From an endosymbiont of Galathealinum brachiosum (GTDB lineage: Bacteria; Pseudomonadota; Gammaproteobacteria; SZUA-229): a stretch of DNA of 64,000 nucleotides. The stretch covers positions 581,125 to 645,124 of the forward strand of contig QFXC01000007.1 of NCBI GenBank assembly GCA_003349885.1, written 5' to 3'. This document shows positions 1 through 8,966 of the stretch, piece after piece. The position numbers were made by a program, and so were the translations under genes. The first letter of the stretch is position 1; every line of letters starts with the position of its first letter. The notes under the pieces are model-generated. The model saw only the letters and a program-made list of their open reading frames with translations, ran no database searches and was not told where the DNA came from.

Positions 1-798
1 GTGATTGGCACCGTCAATCAGCATAATTTTATTTGTTGTTTTCTGTAATTGCTGCCTCCAGTTTTTTTCAATACGCTTATCTTCAGTGCCCAGAATTAAA
101 GATATTAATTTTTTATGCTTTAAGATCACGGCATTTGTTTTATCTCTATCCCAATTGTAATAAGACAAAAAGTCACGCGCATAGGTCGGGTATGTTTCAC
201 AATAATTTAAGGCGTACTTATCCAGTGGATTCCTTCCCTTTTCTATCGCCTTTCTTGCTTTTTGAGCATGCTCTATGGTTTCTCTGGCAGCTGGCCCTGA
301 AGCATAATATGAAACACTTATCAATATGGTCTGATTAATGGATTTAGCATGATTATTTTCCATGTAATTCAATATAACCAACCCACCAGCACTATGACCT
401 ATCAATGTCACTGGTTTTCCTGTTTTTTTATGCAACCAATCTATCCATTGCGCAAGTTCCTTTGCATCTGAATCCATCGAGTGAGTATGTATAGCCTCAC
501 AGTCAATGCTTTGTTTTCTATTATTCAGGCCTAGAGATAAGTTTGGGCTTAATACTGTATAACCTGACTCATGTAATGATATAGCCAGCCTGTTAATAGT
601 AGGAAACTCATTTGTTTGAAGAAACCCATGCAACATCAAAACAGGGTTAGCATCACCTTTTCCCTGATAAAAATTAGCATTTATTTTTTTATTTACTGCT
701 GATGTTAACTGTATAGTTTCAGCAAATACAGCTGATGTAACTAAGAAAGCCAGTAAAAGAAAGAAAGATTTTATCAGTAATAAGGGGTGAATTTTCAT
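1..798 (-). CDS. Exported alpha/beta hydrolase (3' end beyond window)
   Basis: The reading frame runs uninterrupted from an ATG at 798 to the window edge, giving 266 residues without a stop. It begins with a signal peptide ending near SAVFA (residues 1-26). An LHGF oxyanion-type loop near residue 50 and a nucleophile elbow GHSAGG near 133 are typical of alpha/beta hydrolases. LGTEDKRI supplies a likely acid residue, and DGANH at the very edge probably holds the catalytic histidine, so only a short C-terminal tail should be missing. Substrate is unknown; a periplasmic esterase or lipase is the simplest reading. It is the last gene of a minus-strand pair after parE but is separated from it by about 300 bp containing REP-like hairpins, so co-transcription is doubtful. 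Confidence 0.85.
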   Translation of the reverse strand, partial: MKIHPLLLIKSFFLLLAFLVTSAVFAETIQLTSAVNKKINANFYQGKGDANPVLMLHGFLQTNEFPTINRLAISLHESGYTVLSPNLSLGLNNRKQSIDCEAIHTHSMDSDAKELAQWIDWLHKKTGKPVTLIGHSAGGLVILNYMENNHAKSINQTILISVSYYASGPAARETIEHAQKARKAIEKGRNPLDKYALNYCETYPTYARDFLSYYNWDRDKTNAVILKHKKLISLILGTEDKRIEKNWRQQLQKTTNKIMLIDGANH

Positions 799-1040
799 TT
801 TAAAAACCCAATTAAGCATTTTAGTATTGTAGTTCAATTTAAGCTGATAGTGTTGAAACCAGGTAACAATTGGCCGGTTATGGAGAACGGCTTAAACAGA
901 TAACAACATAGCCTGATAACAACACATTCTAATATTACTAATAATTAATTTCATGCCCTGAGTATTCCAAAAATCACAGGCTATTAGCATATTTTGATGG
1001 TATTAAACCTGTTGATTTTGTTTGCATATTCCTCGAGAGA

Positions 1041-1083
1041 CCGTGGGAACACGGCTACAGTGTGCACCTGAAGGAGCACCTAC
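1041..1083 (-). repeat. Tandem pair of REP-like GTAG hairpins
   Basis: On the minus strand two modules follow each other in the same orientation. GTAG (1083-1080) precedes a hairpin with arms 1073-1079/1062-1068 and a 4-nt loop; the stem is 7 bp with one A-A mismatch. GTAG (1058-1055) precedes a perfect 5-bp hairpin, arms 1050-1054/1041-1045, with a 4-nt loop. A GTAG head plus an imperfect palindrome is the hallmark of REP sequences mobilised by RAYT transposases. The rest of the 799-1100 gap shows no gene. Confidence 0.6.
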
Positions 1084-1100
1084 AGGGAATAATGAATACT

Positions 1101-2987
1101 TTATAAAACTTCGGCTAAATCACCTTTGCTTTCTAACCAGGCTTTTCTGTCTGATGCACGTTTTTTTGCTAATAACATATCCATCATTTTATCGCTGTCA
1201 TCACCGTCTTCTACAATTAACTGAACTAAACGACGAGTATCTGGTGCAATAGATGTTTCGCGTAACTGCATAGGATTCATTTCACCCAGCCCTTTGAATC
1301 GGGTTACCTGAACTTTGCCTTTTTTCTTTTCTGCGGTAATTCTATCTAATACGCCCTGCTTCTCTGCTTCATCTAACGCATAGAAAACTTCTTTACCGAC
1401 ATCTACTCTAAAGAGTGGTGGCATGGCAACATAAACATGACCGCTTTCCGTTAGTGTACGGAAATGACGTAAAAATAATGCGCATAATAAAGTCGCGATG
1501 TGATATCCATCCGAGTCTGCATCTGCGAGTATGCATATTTTTCCATAACGTAAACCGGATAAATCATCCGAATCCGGATCGACACCAATGGCAACTGAAA
1601 TATCATGTACTTCCTGTGAAGCTAATATCTGATCTGCATCCACTTCCCAGGTATTTAGTATTTTTCCGCGTAATGGCATTATTGCCTGATTGTTTCTATC
1701 TCTGGCCTGTTTGGCCGAGCCACCCGCTGAGTCACCTTCTACTAAAAACAGTTCAGTCAGGTTTGCATCCGATGAGCTACAGTCGGCTAACTTACCCGGT
1801 AATGCGGGACCCGATGTGACCTTTTTACGGGCAACTTTTTTACCGGCTTTTAAACGTTTCTGGGCATTATCAATTGCCAGCATGGCAATCAGTTCACCCT
1901 GATCTGTGTTCTGATTTAACCACAGGCTAAACGAATCTTTTACCACACCGGAAACAAAGGCAGCACATTCTCTTGAAGAGAGTCTTTCTTTTGTTTGCCC
2001 TGAGAACTGTGGATCTAATAATTTTACTGAAAGAATGTAACTGACTTTTTCCCAGACATCTTCCGGGCTGAGTTTTACACCACGGGGTAACAGGTTTCTA
2101 AATTCACAAAACTCACGTATCGCTTCTGTTAAACCTGTGCGTAAACCATTAACATGGGTACCACCCTGCGCAGTGGGTATTAAATTTACGTAAGACTCGC
2201 CTACTGAATCACCGCCTTCTGGCAACCATAACAATGCCCAGTCAACTGCTTCATGCTCTGAAGACAGCGCACCGGTAAACGGTCCTTTAGGTAATAATTC
2301 ATAACCTTTCAGACTATCCATTAGATAGTCTTCTAAACCATCTTCGTAATACCACTCTGAACTTTCAGCTGTTTTTTCTTCTCGAAAAGTGACTTTTAAA
2401 CCAGGACACAATACGGCTTTTGCTCTAAGTACATGTTTGAGCTGTATAACTGAAAATTTAGGTGAATCAAAATATTTAGCTTCAGGCCAGAAACGAATCT
2501 GTGTGCCGGTATTTTTCTTACCAACCGTGCCAATTTCTTCAAGATCCTTAATCTTGTCGCCATGAGCAAAAGTAATAGAAAAAACTTTGCCGTCACGGCG
2601 TATCTCAGCTTCAACCTTATCAGACAGAGCATTCACCACGGAAACCCCTACACCGTGCAAACCACCTGAAAATTTATAATTATCATTTGAAAATTTACCG
2701 CCGGCATGAAGTTTGGTCATAATCACTTCTATGCCTGGCAGCCCTTCTTCAGGGTGAATATCCACCGGCATACCCCGACCATCGTCAGTTACACCCAGTG
2801 AGCCATCTTTATATAAGACAACTTCTATCTTACTGGCATGGCCAGCTACCGCTTCATCGACACTATTATCTATGACTTCCTGCGCCAGATGGTTGGGGCG
2901 GGTAGTATCGGTATACATGCCAGGGCGTTTTTGTACCGGCTCTAAACCTGTTAAAACTTCAATGGCGGAAGCATCGTATGAACTCAT
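1101..2987 (-). CDS. parE: DNA topoisomerase IV subunit B
   Basis: ParE is the ATPase subunit of topoisomerase IV, which with ParC decatenates daughter chromosomes. The 628-residue length matches the family. The N-terminal GHKL ATPase shows the EVIDNSVDEA Asn-containing motif, DDGRGMP and the GLHGVGVSVVNALS lid. The TOPRIM domain carries VEGDSAGGSAKQARDR and the acidic DADSDG motif. The C-terminal RFKGLGEMNP motif is also present. DADSDGYHIATLL, rather than the GyrB-type DADVDG, and the absence of the long insert of proteobacterial GyrB favour ParE. parC is not in the window. The gene is divergent from the helicase-nuclease gene at 3313. Confidence 0.97.
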   Translation of the reverse strand: MSSYDASAIEVLTGLEPVQKRPGMYTDTTRPNHLAQEVIDNSVDEAVAGHASKIEVVLYKDGSLGVTDDGRGMPVDIHPEEGLPGIEVIMTKLHAGGKFSNDNYKFSGGLHGVGVSVVNALSDKVEAEIRRDGKVFSITFAHGDKIKDLEEIGTVGKKNTGTQIRFWPEAKYFDSPKFSVIQLKHVLRAKAVLCPGLKVTFREEKTAESSEWYYEDGLEDYLMDSLKGYELLPKGPFTGALSSEHEAVDWALLWLPEGGDSVGESYVNLIPTAQGGTHVNGLRTGLTEAIREFCEFRNLLPRGVKLSPEDVWEKVSYILSVKLLDPQFSGQTKERLSSRECAAFVSGVVKDSFSLWLNQNTDQGELIAMLAIDNAQKRLKAGKKVARKKVTSGPALPGKLADCSSSDANLTELFLVEGDSAGGSAKQARDRNNQAIMPLRGKILNTWEVDADQILASQEVHDISVAIGVDPDSDDLSGLRYGKICILADADSDGYHIATLLCALFLRHFRTLTESGHVYVAMPPLFRVDVGKEVFYALDEAEKQGVLDRITAEKKKGKVQVTRFKGLGEMNPMQLRETSIAPDTRRLVQLIVEDGDDSDKMMDMLLAKKRASDRKAWLESKGDLAEVL

Positions 2988-3312
2988 TCAATATTCTCTT
3001 AATCAATCTGGATTTTGGAGAACTATAAAAGACTTGGAGCTAAGACGCAATTTGTCTATCAGGTAAATGCCGGAATTGCGTTGTAAGCTTAGACATATCT
3101 ATAACATGGGCTGACGATCACGCATGATGCTGGCGAGCATTTATGTGTATGAGGCGTTTCACATTACATTTTATTTCGTCAGATAAAGCCACCTCCTACA
3201 ATAAAATAGCTACATTTGAATTTTATACTAGATATTCGTATAGACACCCCAGAGTTCCCCCCTGAGCAAATCAGGTTTCACATTCTGCCGTAATATCCCG
3301 TAGAATGCCGAT
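2988..3312. promoter_or_regulatory. Divergent intergenic region with inverted repeat and degenerate REP
   Basis: This 325-bp gap separates divergently transcribed parE and the helicase-nuclease gene, so it should hold both promoters, though no clear -35/-10 pair stands out. An 8-bp perfect inverted repeat (3045-3052 and 3074-3081) is flanked by further partly matching sequence. A small hairpin ATGCT-GGCG-AGCAT lies near 3127-3140. At 3178-3200 the minus strand reads TGTAGGAG..GGCTT..CTGAC, closely similar to the left half of the REP-like element at 23352 but without a closing arm. No gene is seen. Confidence 0.4.
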
Positions 3313-6300
3313 ATGAGTCTTGAAGCCGCAAACCCCAATATAAACGCCACTGTTACCGCCTCGGCTGGAAGCGGTAAAACCTATATGCTGGTCACTCGCA
3401 TCGTGCGATTACTACTTGAAGATGCACAACCAGGCAGTATTCTAGCTCTCACGTTTACACGTAAAGCAGCGGCTGAAATGCAACAACGCCTGTCTGAACG
3501 TTTATATCAACTCGCAACCGTAGATGATGAAAAGTTGTTTAAATTACTTAATGAACTTGATTTAGGTAAGGAATATCAACAAAAAGCCCGTGCTTTATAT
3601 GAAGCCCATCAATATTGTGATTACCCGGTTCGCACTCTCACCTTCCATTCATTCTGTCAGGATTTATTAGCCCGGTTTCCACTGGAGGCAGATGTACCGC
3701 CTAATTTTGATTTACTGGAAAGTGCTGATTTACTTATTCAACAGGCAAGAGACGCTTTATTTAATGTAGCCACACTGGATATGCAGGGCGAGCTTTCAAA
3801 GCATTTACAGCAATTAATGAAACTGTGTGGGGGGCTGTTTAACCTTGATAAGGTTCTTAACAGTTTTTTACAACATAGAAGTGACTGGTGGGCTTACACT
3901 GATAATGAAGAAACTAACAAAGCCAGTTTCGCCAGCCAGCGGTTGGCCACTAAACTTGGCTACTCTTCAGACACCGATCCACTAACGCTATTTTTTAATG
4001 CTGACCTTAAGCACACACTAAAAGAGTTTGCTCAGTTATTAGTTAAAGCTGCGGGTAAGAAAAACCTGCAGTCTGCAGATGATTTAGCTAACTGGCTGGT
4101 TGATGCAAGGACAGATAGTAAAAGTTTTAATATTATACGCAGCTGTTTTCTAACCCAGAAAGATGAAGCTTTGTCTGCGGGACGTAAAGATACTAAAGCG
4201 CTGCGAAAAAAGCTGGGTGATGATGCCGCAGAAGAATTTCTGGATGTTCACCAGCACATAAGCCAGCAAATTATTGACACCCTCGACCAGCTTAATAAAC
4301 AACATTGCTGGCAGCTAAACCATCACTGGTTTTATTGCGGTGAAAAACTCATTGAGCACTATCAAACATTAAAAACCCAGCAGCGTTTACTAGACTTCAC
4401 AGACCTTGAATGGCGCAGTTATAAATTACTTCAGGATTCTGAAAATGCGCTGTGGATTCAATACAAGCTCGACCAACAAATACAACATTTATTGATTGAT
4501 GAATTTCAGGATACTAACCCGACTCAATGGCAGTTAATTTTACCCTTACTGGAAGAAATGGCTGCTGCAGAATCTGAAAAACACCGCAGTGTATTTTTGG
4601 TGGGTGATGAAAAACAGTCTATTTACAGTTTCCGCCGGGCTAAACCTGAATTACAACAACAGGCTGCAAACTGGCTAGAACAAAACCTGAATGCTCAGGC
4701 ATTTCCTCTGAATAAATCATGGCGCTCATCACCGGCTATTATTGAAACTGTTAATGCAGTTTTTTCTCAGGATGAATATCAGAAAAATTTACCCGGTTTC
4801 ATTCAACATGAAACACACCTTAAAAATCTGCCGGGAAAAGTTGAAGTTTTACCTCTGTGGAAAATGAGCGACCTTGACGATAAAATTGAACCGGTTTATT
4901 GCCGTAACCCCTTAAAAGAAGCAAGGGCAGAAGCAGCTGGCATCCACCAGAAAGAAGCCAGACAGATTGCACAACATATTCAACAACTAATAAAAAATAA
5001 AACTGCCATTACTGATGATGATTCACAACGAGCGGTTACTTATAACGATATTTACATACTGGTTAGAAAACGCGCTCACGTTGCTGACTATGAACAGGCA
5101 TTAAGAGATGCAGGCATTGCTTATTTGGGCACTAACCGGGGCACTTTTTTATCCTGTTTAGAAATACAGGATATGGAAGCCCTGCTTGATACCTTGCTAA
5201 CACCATTTAACAATCTTGCACTGGCTCAGGTATTGAAATCACCTCTGTTCAGTGCCAGTGATGATGATCTTCAAATACTGGCATCACATAACTTTCAGGG
5301 CCACTGGTTTGAAAAACTGGAGCTGTTATCGAATGAACTTGATGACCAGCACCCGCTAAAACGTGCCTGGCATTTTTTATCTATCTGGAGAGCACTGGCA
5401 GATAAAATCCCTGTGCACGATTTACTCGATAAAATATTTTCACAGGCTGATGTATTAGAACGTTATAAACGTTCGACACCTGAAGCATTACAGGCAAGAG
5501 TGCAGGCAAATTTAACCCTGTTTCTTGAAATGGCTCTGGATTTAGACAGTGGACGCTACCCTAGCCTGATGCACTTTCTTTTTCATTTACGAAGTCTGCG
5601 ACATACCCAGAGCGATGCGCCAGATGAAGCACCAATGGAAACCCGTGAGCCAAGGGTACGCATTATGACCATACATGCCAGCAAAGGACTCGAAGCTCCG
5701 GTAGTGTATCTAGCAGATACCATTACTGGCGCTAAAGACAGATCATCCTTAAGCACTTTAGTAGACTGGCCTGTAGAAGATAAACGTCCCGAACATTTTC
5801 AACTGGTTCCATCTTCTAAACTTCAGGATAGTACAACCAGAGAGTTAACTAAGCAGTCAAAAGAGGCATTACAAAAAGAAGACGCTAACCTGTTATATGT
5901 TGCGATTACTCGCGCCAGACAATATTTATTTATCAGCGGCTGCCAACCAGACAGAGGACCTTTTACCAACTGGTATCAACCCATTTTTACTGCCTTACAA
6001 ACGTTAACCGGTAATACAGAAGACGAACAGCTTACCTACCCTTTTGGGACACAGTTAAACTGTGATGATACTGAAACAACCTCAATTGAAGTTGATAATA
6101 TTGTTGACATAGACATTGCATTAACAAAAAAAATAGTCAGCCACGAAAAACCTCAGACAATGCTTGCACCCAGCCGATTAGAAAGAAATGCTGCTTATTT
6201 TAATAATGATGAAAATTTCATTGGAAAAAATAACGCCGGAAGTAACACTGAGAATAGTCAATCTGCAAAAACACGTGGTATAGCCATTCATCGGATGCTC

Positions 6301-6744
6301 GAATTATTAAGTCAAAATCAAAATTTAACTAGTCAGAATATTTTACAGAAAATTATTTTTGAATTGCATATTGAAGATGAGGACGAACTGCAAGACTGGT
6401 TAACCATTGCGACCTCAAATTACAGTCACCCTGAATTACAGTCTATTTTTAACCCTGACAATATTATTAAAGTGTATGACGAATGCCCCGTTCAATACTC
6501 CAGAGATGATCGCCTAGTATATGGCATTATTGACCGGCTTATCGTTGAACAAAACGATGTCACCATTGTTGATTACAAAACACATCAGCATGCTAATAAA
6601 AATAATTTGCACGAATTGTCAGTACCATATCAACAACAAATGTCACTTTATGCTGATGGTTTAAAACAGTTATGGCCTGACAGACAAATAAAGAGTTATT
6701 TGCTGTTTACTGAATGTTCAGAATTGTTTGAGGTTGATGTATAA
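3313..6744 (+). CDS. UvrD/AddA-type DNA helicase with C-terminal RecB-like nuclease
   Basis: An 1143-residue superfamily 1 helicase fused to a PD-(D/E)XK nuclease, the architecture of AddA and RecB, which process double-strand DNA ends for recombination. Walker A is ASAGSGKTYMLV (residues ~16-27), followed by the LALTFTRKAAAEM motif. Walker B is LLIDEFQDTNPTQW, motif III is VGDEKQSIYSFRRA, motif V is TIHASKGLEAPVVYL, and motif VI is LLYVAITRARQYL. The C-terminus has GIIDRL and VDYKTH, the nuclease aspartate and D-x-K core. No AddB-like partner is adjacent, which is unusual because addB commonly precedes addA. The gene stands alone, divergent from parE and convergent with dsbC. AddA versus RecB cannot be settled from sequence alone. 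Confidence 0.85.
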   Translation: MSLEAANPNINATVTASAGSGKTYMLVTRIVRLLLEDAQPGSILALTFTRKAAAEMQQRLSERLYQLATVDDEKLFKLLNELDLGKEYQQKARALYEAHQYCDYPVRTLTFHSFCQDLLARFPLEADVPPNFDLLESADLLIQQARDALFNVATLDMQGELSKHLQQLMKLCGGLFNLDKVLNSFLQHRSDWWAYTDNEETNKASFASQRLATKLGYSSDTDPLTLFFNADLKHTLKEFAQLLVKAAGKKNLQSADDLANWLVDARTDSKSFNIIRSCFLTQKDEALSAGRKDTKALRKKLGDDAAEEFLDVHQHISQQIIDTLDQLNKQHCWQLNHHWFYCGEKLIEHYQTLKTQQRLLDFTDLEWRSYKLLQDSENALWIQYKLDQQIQHLLIDEFQDTNPTQWQLILPLLEEMAAAESEKHRSVFLVGDEKQSIYSFRRAKPELQQQAANWLEQNLNAQAFPLNKSWRSSPAIIETVNAVFSQDEYQKNLPGFIQHETHLKNLPGKVEVLPLWKMSDLDDKIEPVYCRNPLKEARAEAAGIHQKEARQIAQHIQQLIKNKTAITDDDSQRAVTYNDIYILVRKRAHVADYEQALRDAGIAYLGTNRGTFLSCLEIQDMEALLDTLLTPFNNLALAQVLKSPLFSASDDDLQILASHNFQGHWFEKLELLSNELDDQHPLKRAWHFLSIWRALADKIPVHDLLDKIFSQADVLERYKRSTPEALQARVQANLTLFLEMALDLDSGRYPSLMHFLFHLRSLRHTQSDAPDEAPMETREPRVRIMTIHASKGLEAPVVYLADTITGAKDRSSLSTLVDWPVEDKRPEHFQLVPSSKLQDSTTRELTKQSKEALQKEDANLLYVAITRARQYLFISGCQPDRGPFTNWYQPIFTALQTLTGNTEDEQLTYPFGTQLNCDDTETTSIEVDNIVDIDIALTKKIVSHEKPQTMLAPSRLERNAAYFNNDENFIGKNNAGSNTENSQSAKTRGIAIHRMLELLSQNQNLTSQNILQKIIFELHIEDEDELQDWLTIATSNYSHPELQSIFNPDNIIKVYDECPVQYSRDDRLVYGIIDRLIVEQNDVTIVDYKTHQHANKNNLHELSVPYQQQMSLYADGLKQLWPDRQIKSYLLFTECSELFEVDV

Positions 6745-6835
6745 AACAGATAGAAGAAAATTATTTTATCTGATGGTGAGCGATGTTATGCCTGAGAAAA
6801 GACTATATGACTAACTTATTCGTGAACTATAAATA

Positions 6836-6872
6836 GTTACGACACAACCTTATAAAAGGTGTGCCGTAATTT
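6836..6872. terminator. Convergent terminator hairpin
   Basis: An imperfect hairpin with arms around CACAaCCTT and AAGGTGTG and an ATAA loop is followed by AATTTT on the plus strand. It lies between the 3' ends of the convergent helicase gene and dsbC, so it may serve both. Confidence 0.5.
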
Positions 6873-6876
6873 TCAT

Positions 6877-7629
6877 TTAATTAAGCTTGGCTGTATTTAC
6901 AGAATTTAACATTTTTAATAATTTATCTGAAGGCACGTATCCTCCAATCAGTTCACCTGATTCAAGCATTATGCCTGGCGTTCCCCTGATACCTAAATCT
7001 GTAGCAAGCATCTTATGTTTATTGATCGGGTTATCACACGTTTTTGCTTCAACCATTCCACCACTTTTAGCTATATCCATCGCTTTGGTTCTATCTTTAG
7101 CACACCAGACTGATACCGATGTTGCCATGCTCTTCTGCCCCTTGAATGGCACAAAGATATAACGTACTTTCACACCGTTATTCATGTAATCAGCCATTTC
7201 TTTGTGTAACTTCTGACAATAATAACAATCAACATCTGTAAAGACAGTGATAGTGTGCTTCACTTCATCTTTTGGCGTATAAACAAGCATATTTTTTTCA
7301 CCCAGATTATTTAATAAATCAAGGTGAATAACATCACGAGCAGTGTCTGTAAGGTTCTCCCGCGTTTTCATATCAATTAGATCGCCATCAAAAAAATATC
7401 CAATGTCTTTTGTCATGTACATGATCTCTTTACCCGAGACTACCTCATAGAAACCCGCAATTGGTGTTTCTTTTACAGATACTTGCGCACCGGGAGGCAA
7501 ACGTTTTGCCAGAGTTTCTTTTAATTGCTTAATACCAGCTTCATCGGCATATACCGAAGAGACAAGACCAGATGTTAATGCAGACACCAGCGCCAATACC
7601 ATCAGGCCGGGTTTTAATAATAATTTCAT
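6877..7629 (-). CDS. dsbC: Periplasmic thiol:disulfide interchange protein DsbC family
   Basis: DsbC is the periplasmic disulfide isomerase that reshuffles wrong disulfides and is kept reduced by DsbD. The ATG at 7629 is preferred to the longer frame because it begins a clean signal peptide (MKLLLKPG..VYA, cleavage near residue 28). That gives 250 residues, close to the family size. The N-terminal dimerisation domain is followed by a thioredoxin fold with a CYYC active site at residues 135-138 and the cis-proline RGTPG. Two further cysteines (VWCAK and KTCDN) match the structural disulfide of the family. CYYC instead of the usual CGYC is notable. It lies downstream of xerD on the same strand, as in E. 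coli. Confidence 0.9.
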   Translation of the reverse strand: MKLLLKPGLMVLALVSALTSGLVSSVYADEAGIKQLKETLAKRLPPGAQVSVKETPIAGFYEVVSGKEIMYMTKDIGYFFDGDLIDMKTRENLTDTARDVIHLDLLNNLGEKNMLVYTPKDEVKHTITVFTDVDCYYCQKLHKEMADYMNNGVKVRYIFVPFKGQKSMATSVSVWCAKDRTKAMDIAKSGGMVEAKTCDNPINKHKMLATDLGIRGTPGIMLESGELIGGYVPSDKLLKMLNSVNTAKLN

Positions 7630-7758
7630 AAACTTAATTCTCAATATTTTAGTATTCTGTATAGGTAGACAGGACAGATTATAATTAATTCCAGACATAA
7701 ATAACTCGTTTTCTATTATTTTTTGTCAAAAAGCGGCTAATTGCACCAGAAAGCGCTA

Positions 7759-8679
7759 TCAGGCACGGGGATGATGCTGCTGATAAATTTCCTGTAATCG
7801 CTGATTTGCCACATGGGTATAAATTTGAGTCGTGGAAATATCGCTATGACCCAACAACATCTGCACAACGCGCAAATCAGCGCCATGATTCAATAAATGA
7901 GTCGCAAAGGCATGCCTTAATGTATGAGGTGACAGTATTCCTGCATCTATATTGGCCAGTGTTGCATAACGTTTAAGTAAGTACCAGAAGGCCTGTCGGG
8001 TCATTCCCTTACCCCGACGGGTTACAAAAAGTGCATTACAGGGTTGATGTTGCGCCATCAAACTAACTCTGGCGCACTTTATATAAGACAACAAATAATC
8101 GATGGCTTCTTCACCCAGTGGCACTAACCGCTCTTTCCCACCCTTCCCCATTACACGTACCACACCCGGATCTAACGAAACCTGTGAAAACTCCAGCCCA
8201 ACTAACTCACTTACCCTTAACCCCGTGGCATAAATGGTTTCCAGCATGGCTTTATCTCTGATTCCCAGATCATCATTTAAGTCTGGTGCATTTAAAAGAT
8301 CTTCAATCTGCTGTTCTGTCAGTGTTTTAGGTAATGGCTGTTCTGGCTTAGGCGCCTCAATTAACGCCACTGGATCAATCTGTATCTTTCTCTCACGCAA
8401 CAACCAGGCGTAAAAACGCCTCATTGAAGACAATAATCTTGCGGCACTGCGGTTTTTACTGCCTATTTCAAATCGGTGAGCAAGAAATGCCTGTAAATCT
8501 ACCTGCTCAGCTTTGAGTAAATTGCGCTTATTTTCAAATAGCCATAATGCCAGATTCGACAAATCGTTTTTATATGCAGACAGGGTATTCTGGCTGAGAC
8601 CGTGCTCCATCCATAAAGCATCCAGAAAACGCTCTAATAGTGCCTGTTCACCTGAGGGTAATTGATCGACTATTGCCAT
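7759..8679 (-). CDS. xerD: Site-specific tyrosine recombinase XerD
   Basis: XerD acts with XerC at the dif site to resolve chromosome dimers at the division septum under FtsK control. The 306-residue protein has an N-terminal SAM-like core-binding domain and a catalytic domain containing TGLRVSEL (first Arg), GKGGKERLVPLG (Lys), HTLRHAFATHLL (His-x-x-Arg), GHSDISTTQIYTH and the nucleophile Tyr. Adjacency to dsbC distinguishes XerD from XerC and matches enterobacterial gene order. Upstream sequence to mobA is a divergent region dominated by a long palindrome. Confidence 0.95.
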   Translation of the reverse strand: MAIVDQLPSGEQALLERFLDALWMEHGLSQNTLSAYKNDLSNLALWLFENKRNLLKAEQVDLQAFLAHRFEIGSKNRSAARLLSSMRRFYAWLLRERKIQIDPVALIEAPKPEQPLPKTLTEQQIEDLLNAPDLNDDLGIRDKAMLETIYATGLRVSELVGLEFSQVSLDPGVVRVMGKGGKERLVPLGEEAIDYLLSYIKCARVSLMAQHQPCNALFVTRRGKGMTRQAFWYLLKRYATLANIDAGILSPHTLRHAFATHLLNHGADLRVVQMLLGHSDISTTQIYTHVANQRLQEIYQQHHPRA

Positions 8680-8711
8680 TTTTAACGCACATACCTCTGG
8701 AATTTATATAA

Positions 8712-8875
8712 GTTGAGATCTTTGCTCGATACATTCACAAATAAAAATAGCTAAAATCCCCCTGTTTTTCGTTAGAAAACCTATCAATAACAAGTTATTA
8801 ACTGCGTTTTCTACCTTAATCAGAAAAATTTTAACTCATTTTTCTTTCGCGTCTGTATCGAGCGAAGGTCTTAAA
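8712..8875. repeat. Nested palindromic element (MITE-like) between xerD and mobA
   Basis: The outer arms at 8717-8733 and 8854-8870 match in inverted orientation at 15 of 17 positions. Inside them further pairs nest in order: an AAAAATAGCTAAAAT arm against TTTTAACTCATTTTT, TTTTTC against GAAAAA, GTTAGAAAAC against GTTTTCTAC, and a central AATAAC-AA-GTTATT. The whole block can therefore fold as one long imperfect hairpin. It lies in a divergent promoter region. No transposase is encoded. A non-autonomous transposon relic is the likeliest identity; a large regulatory cruciform is the alternative. Confidence 0.55.
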
Positions 8876-8966
8876 TTGATTTATGATAAAATGCTGCTCT
8901 GATAATAACTTACACTGAACCAACGTTAAATACAGTAGATACAATTTAAAAGTAAGCATTCAATCC

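Noticed and set aside
33..338. 101-codon plus-strand open frame at the window start
   Set aside because: It is antisense to the hydrolase gene, which has a continuous frame, signal peptide and catalytic motifs.
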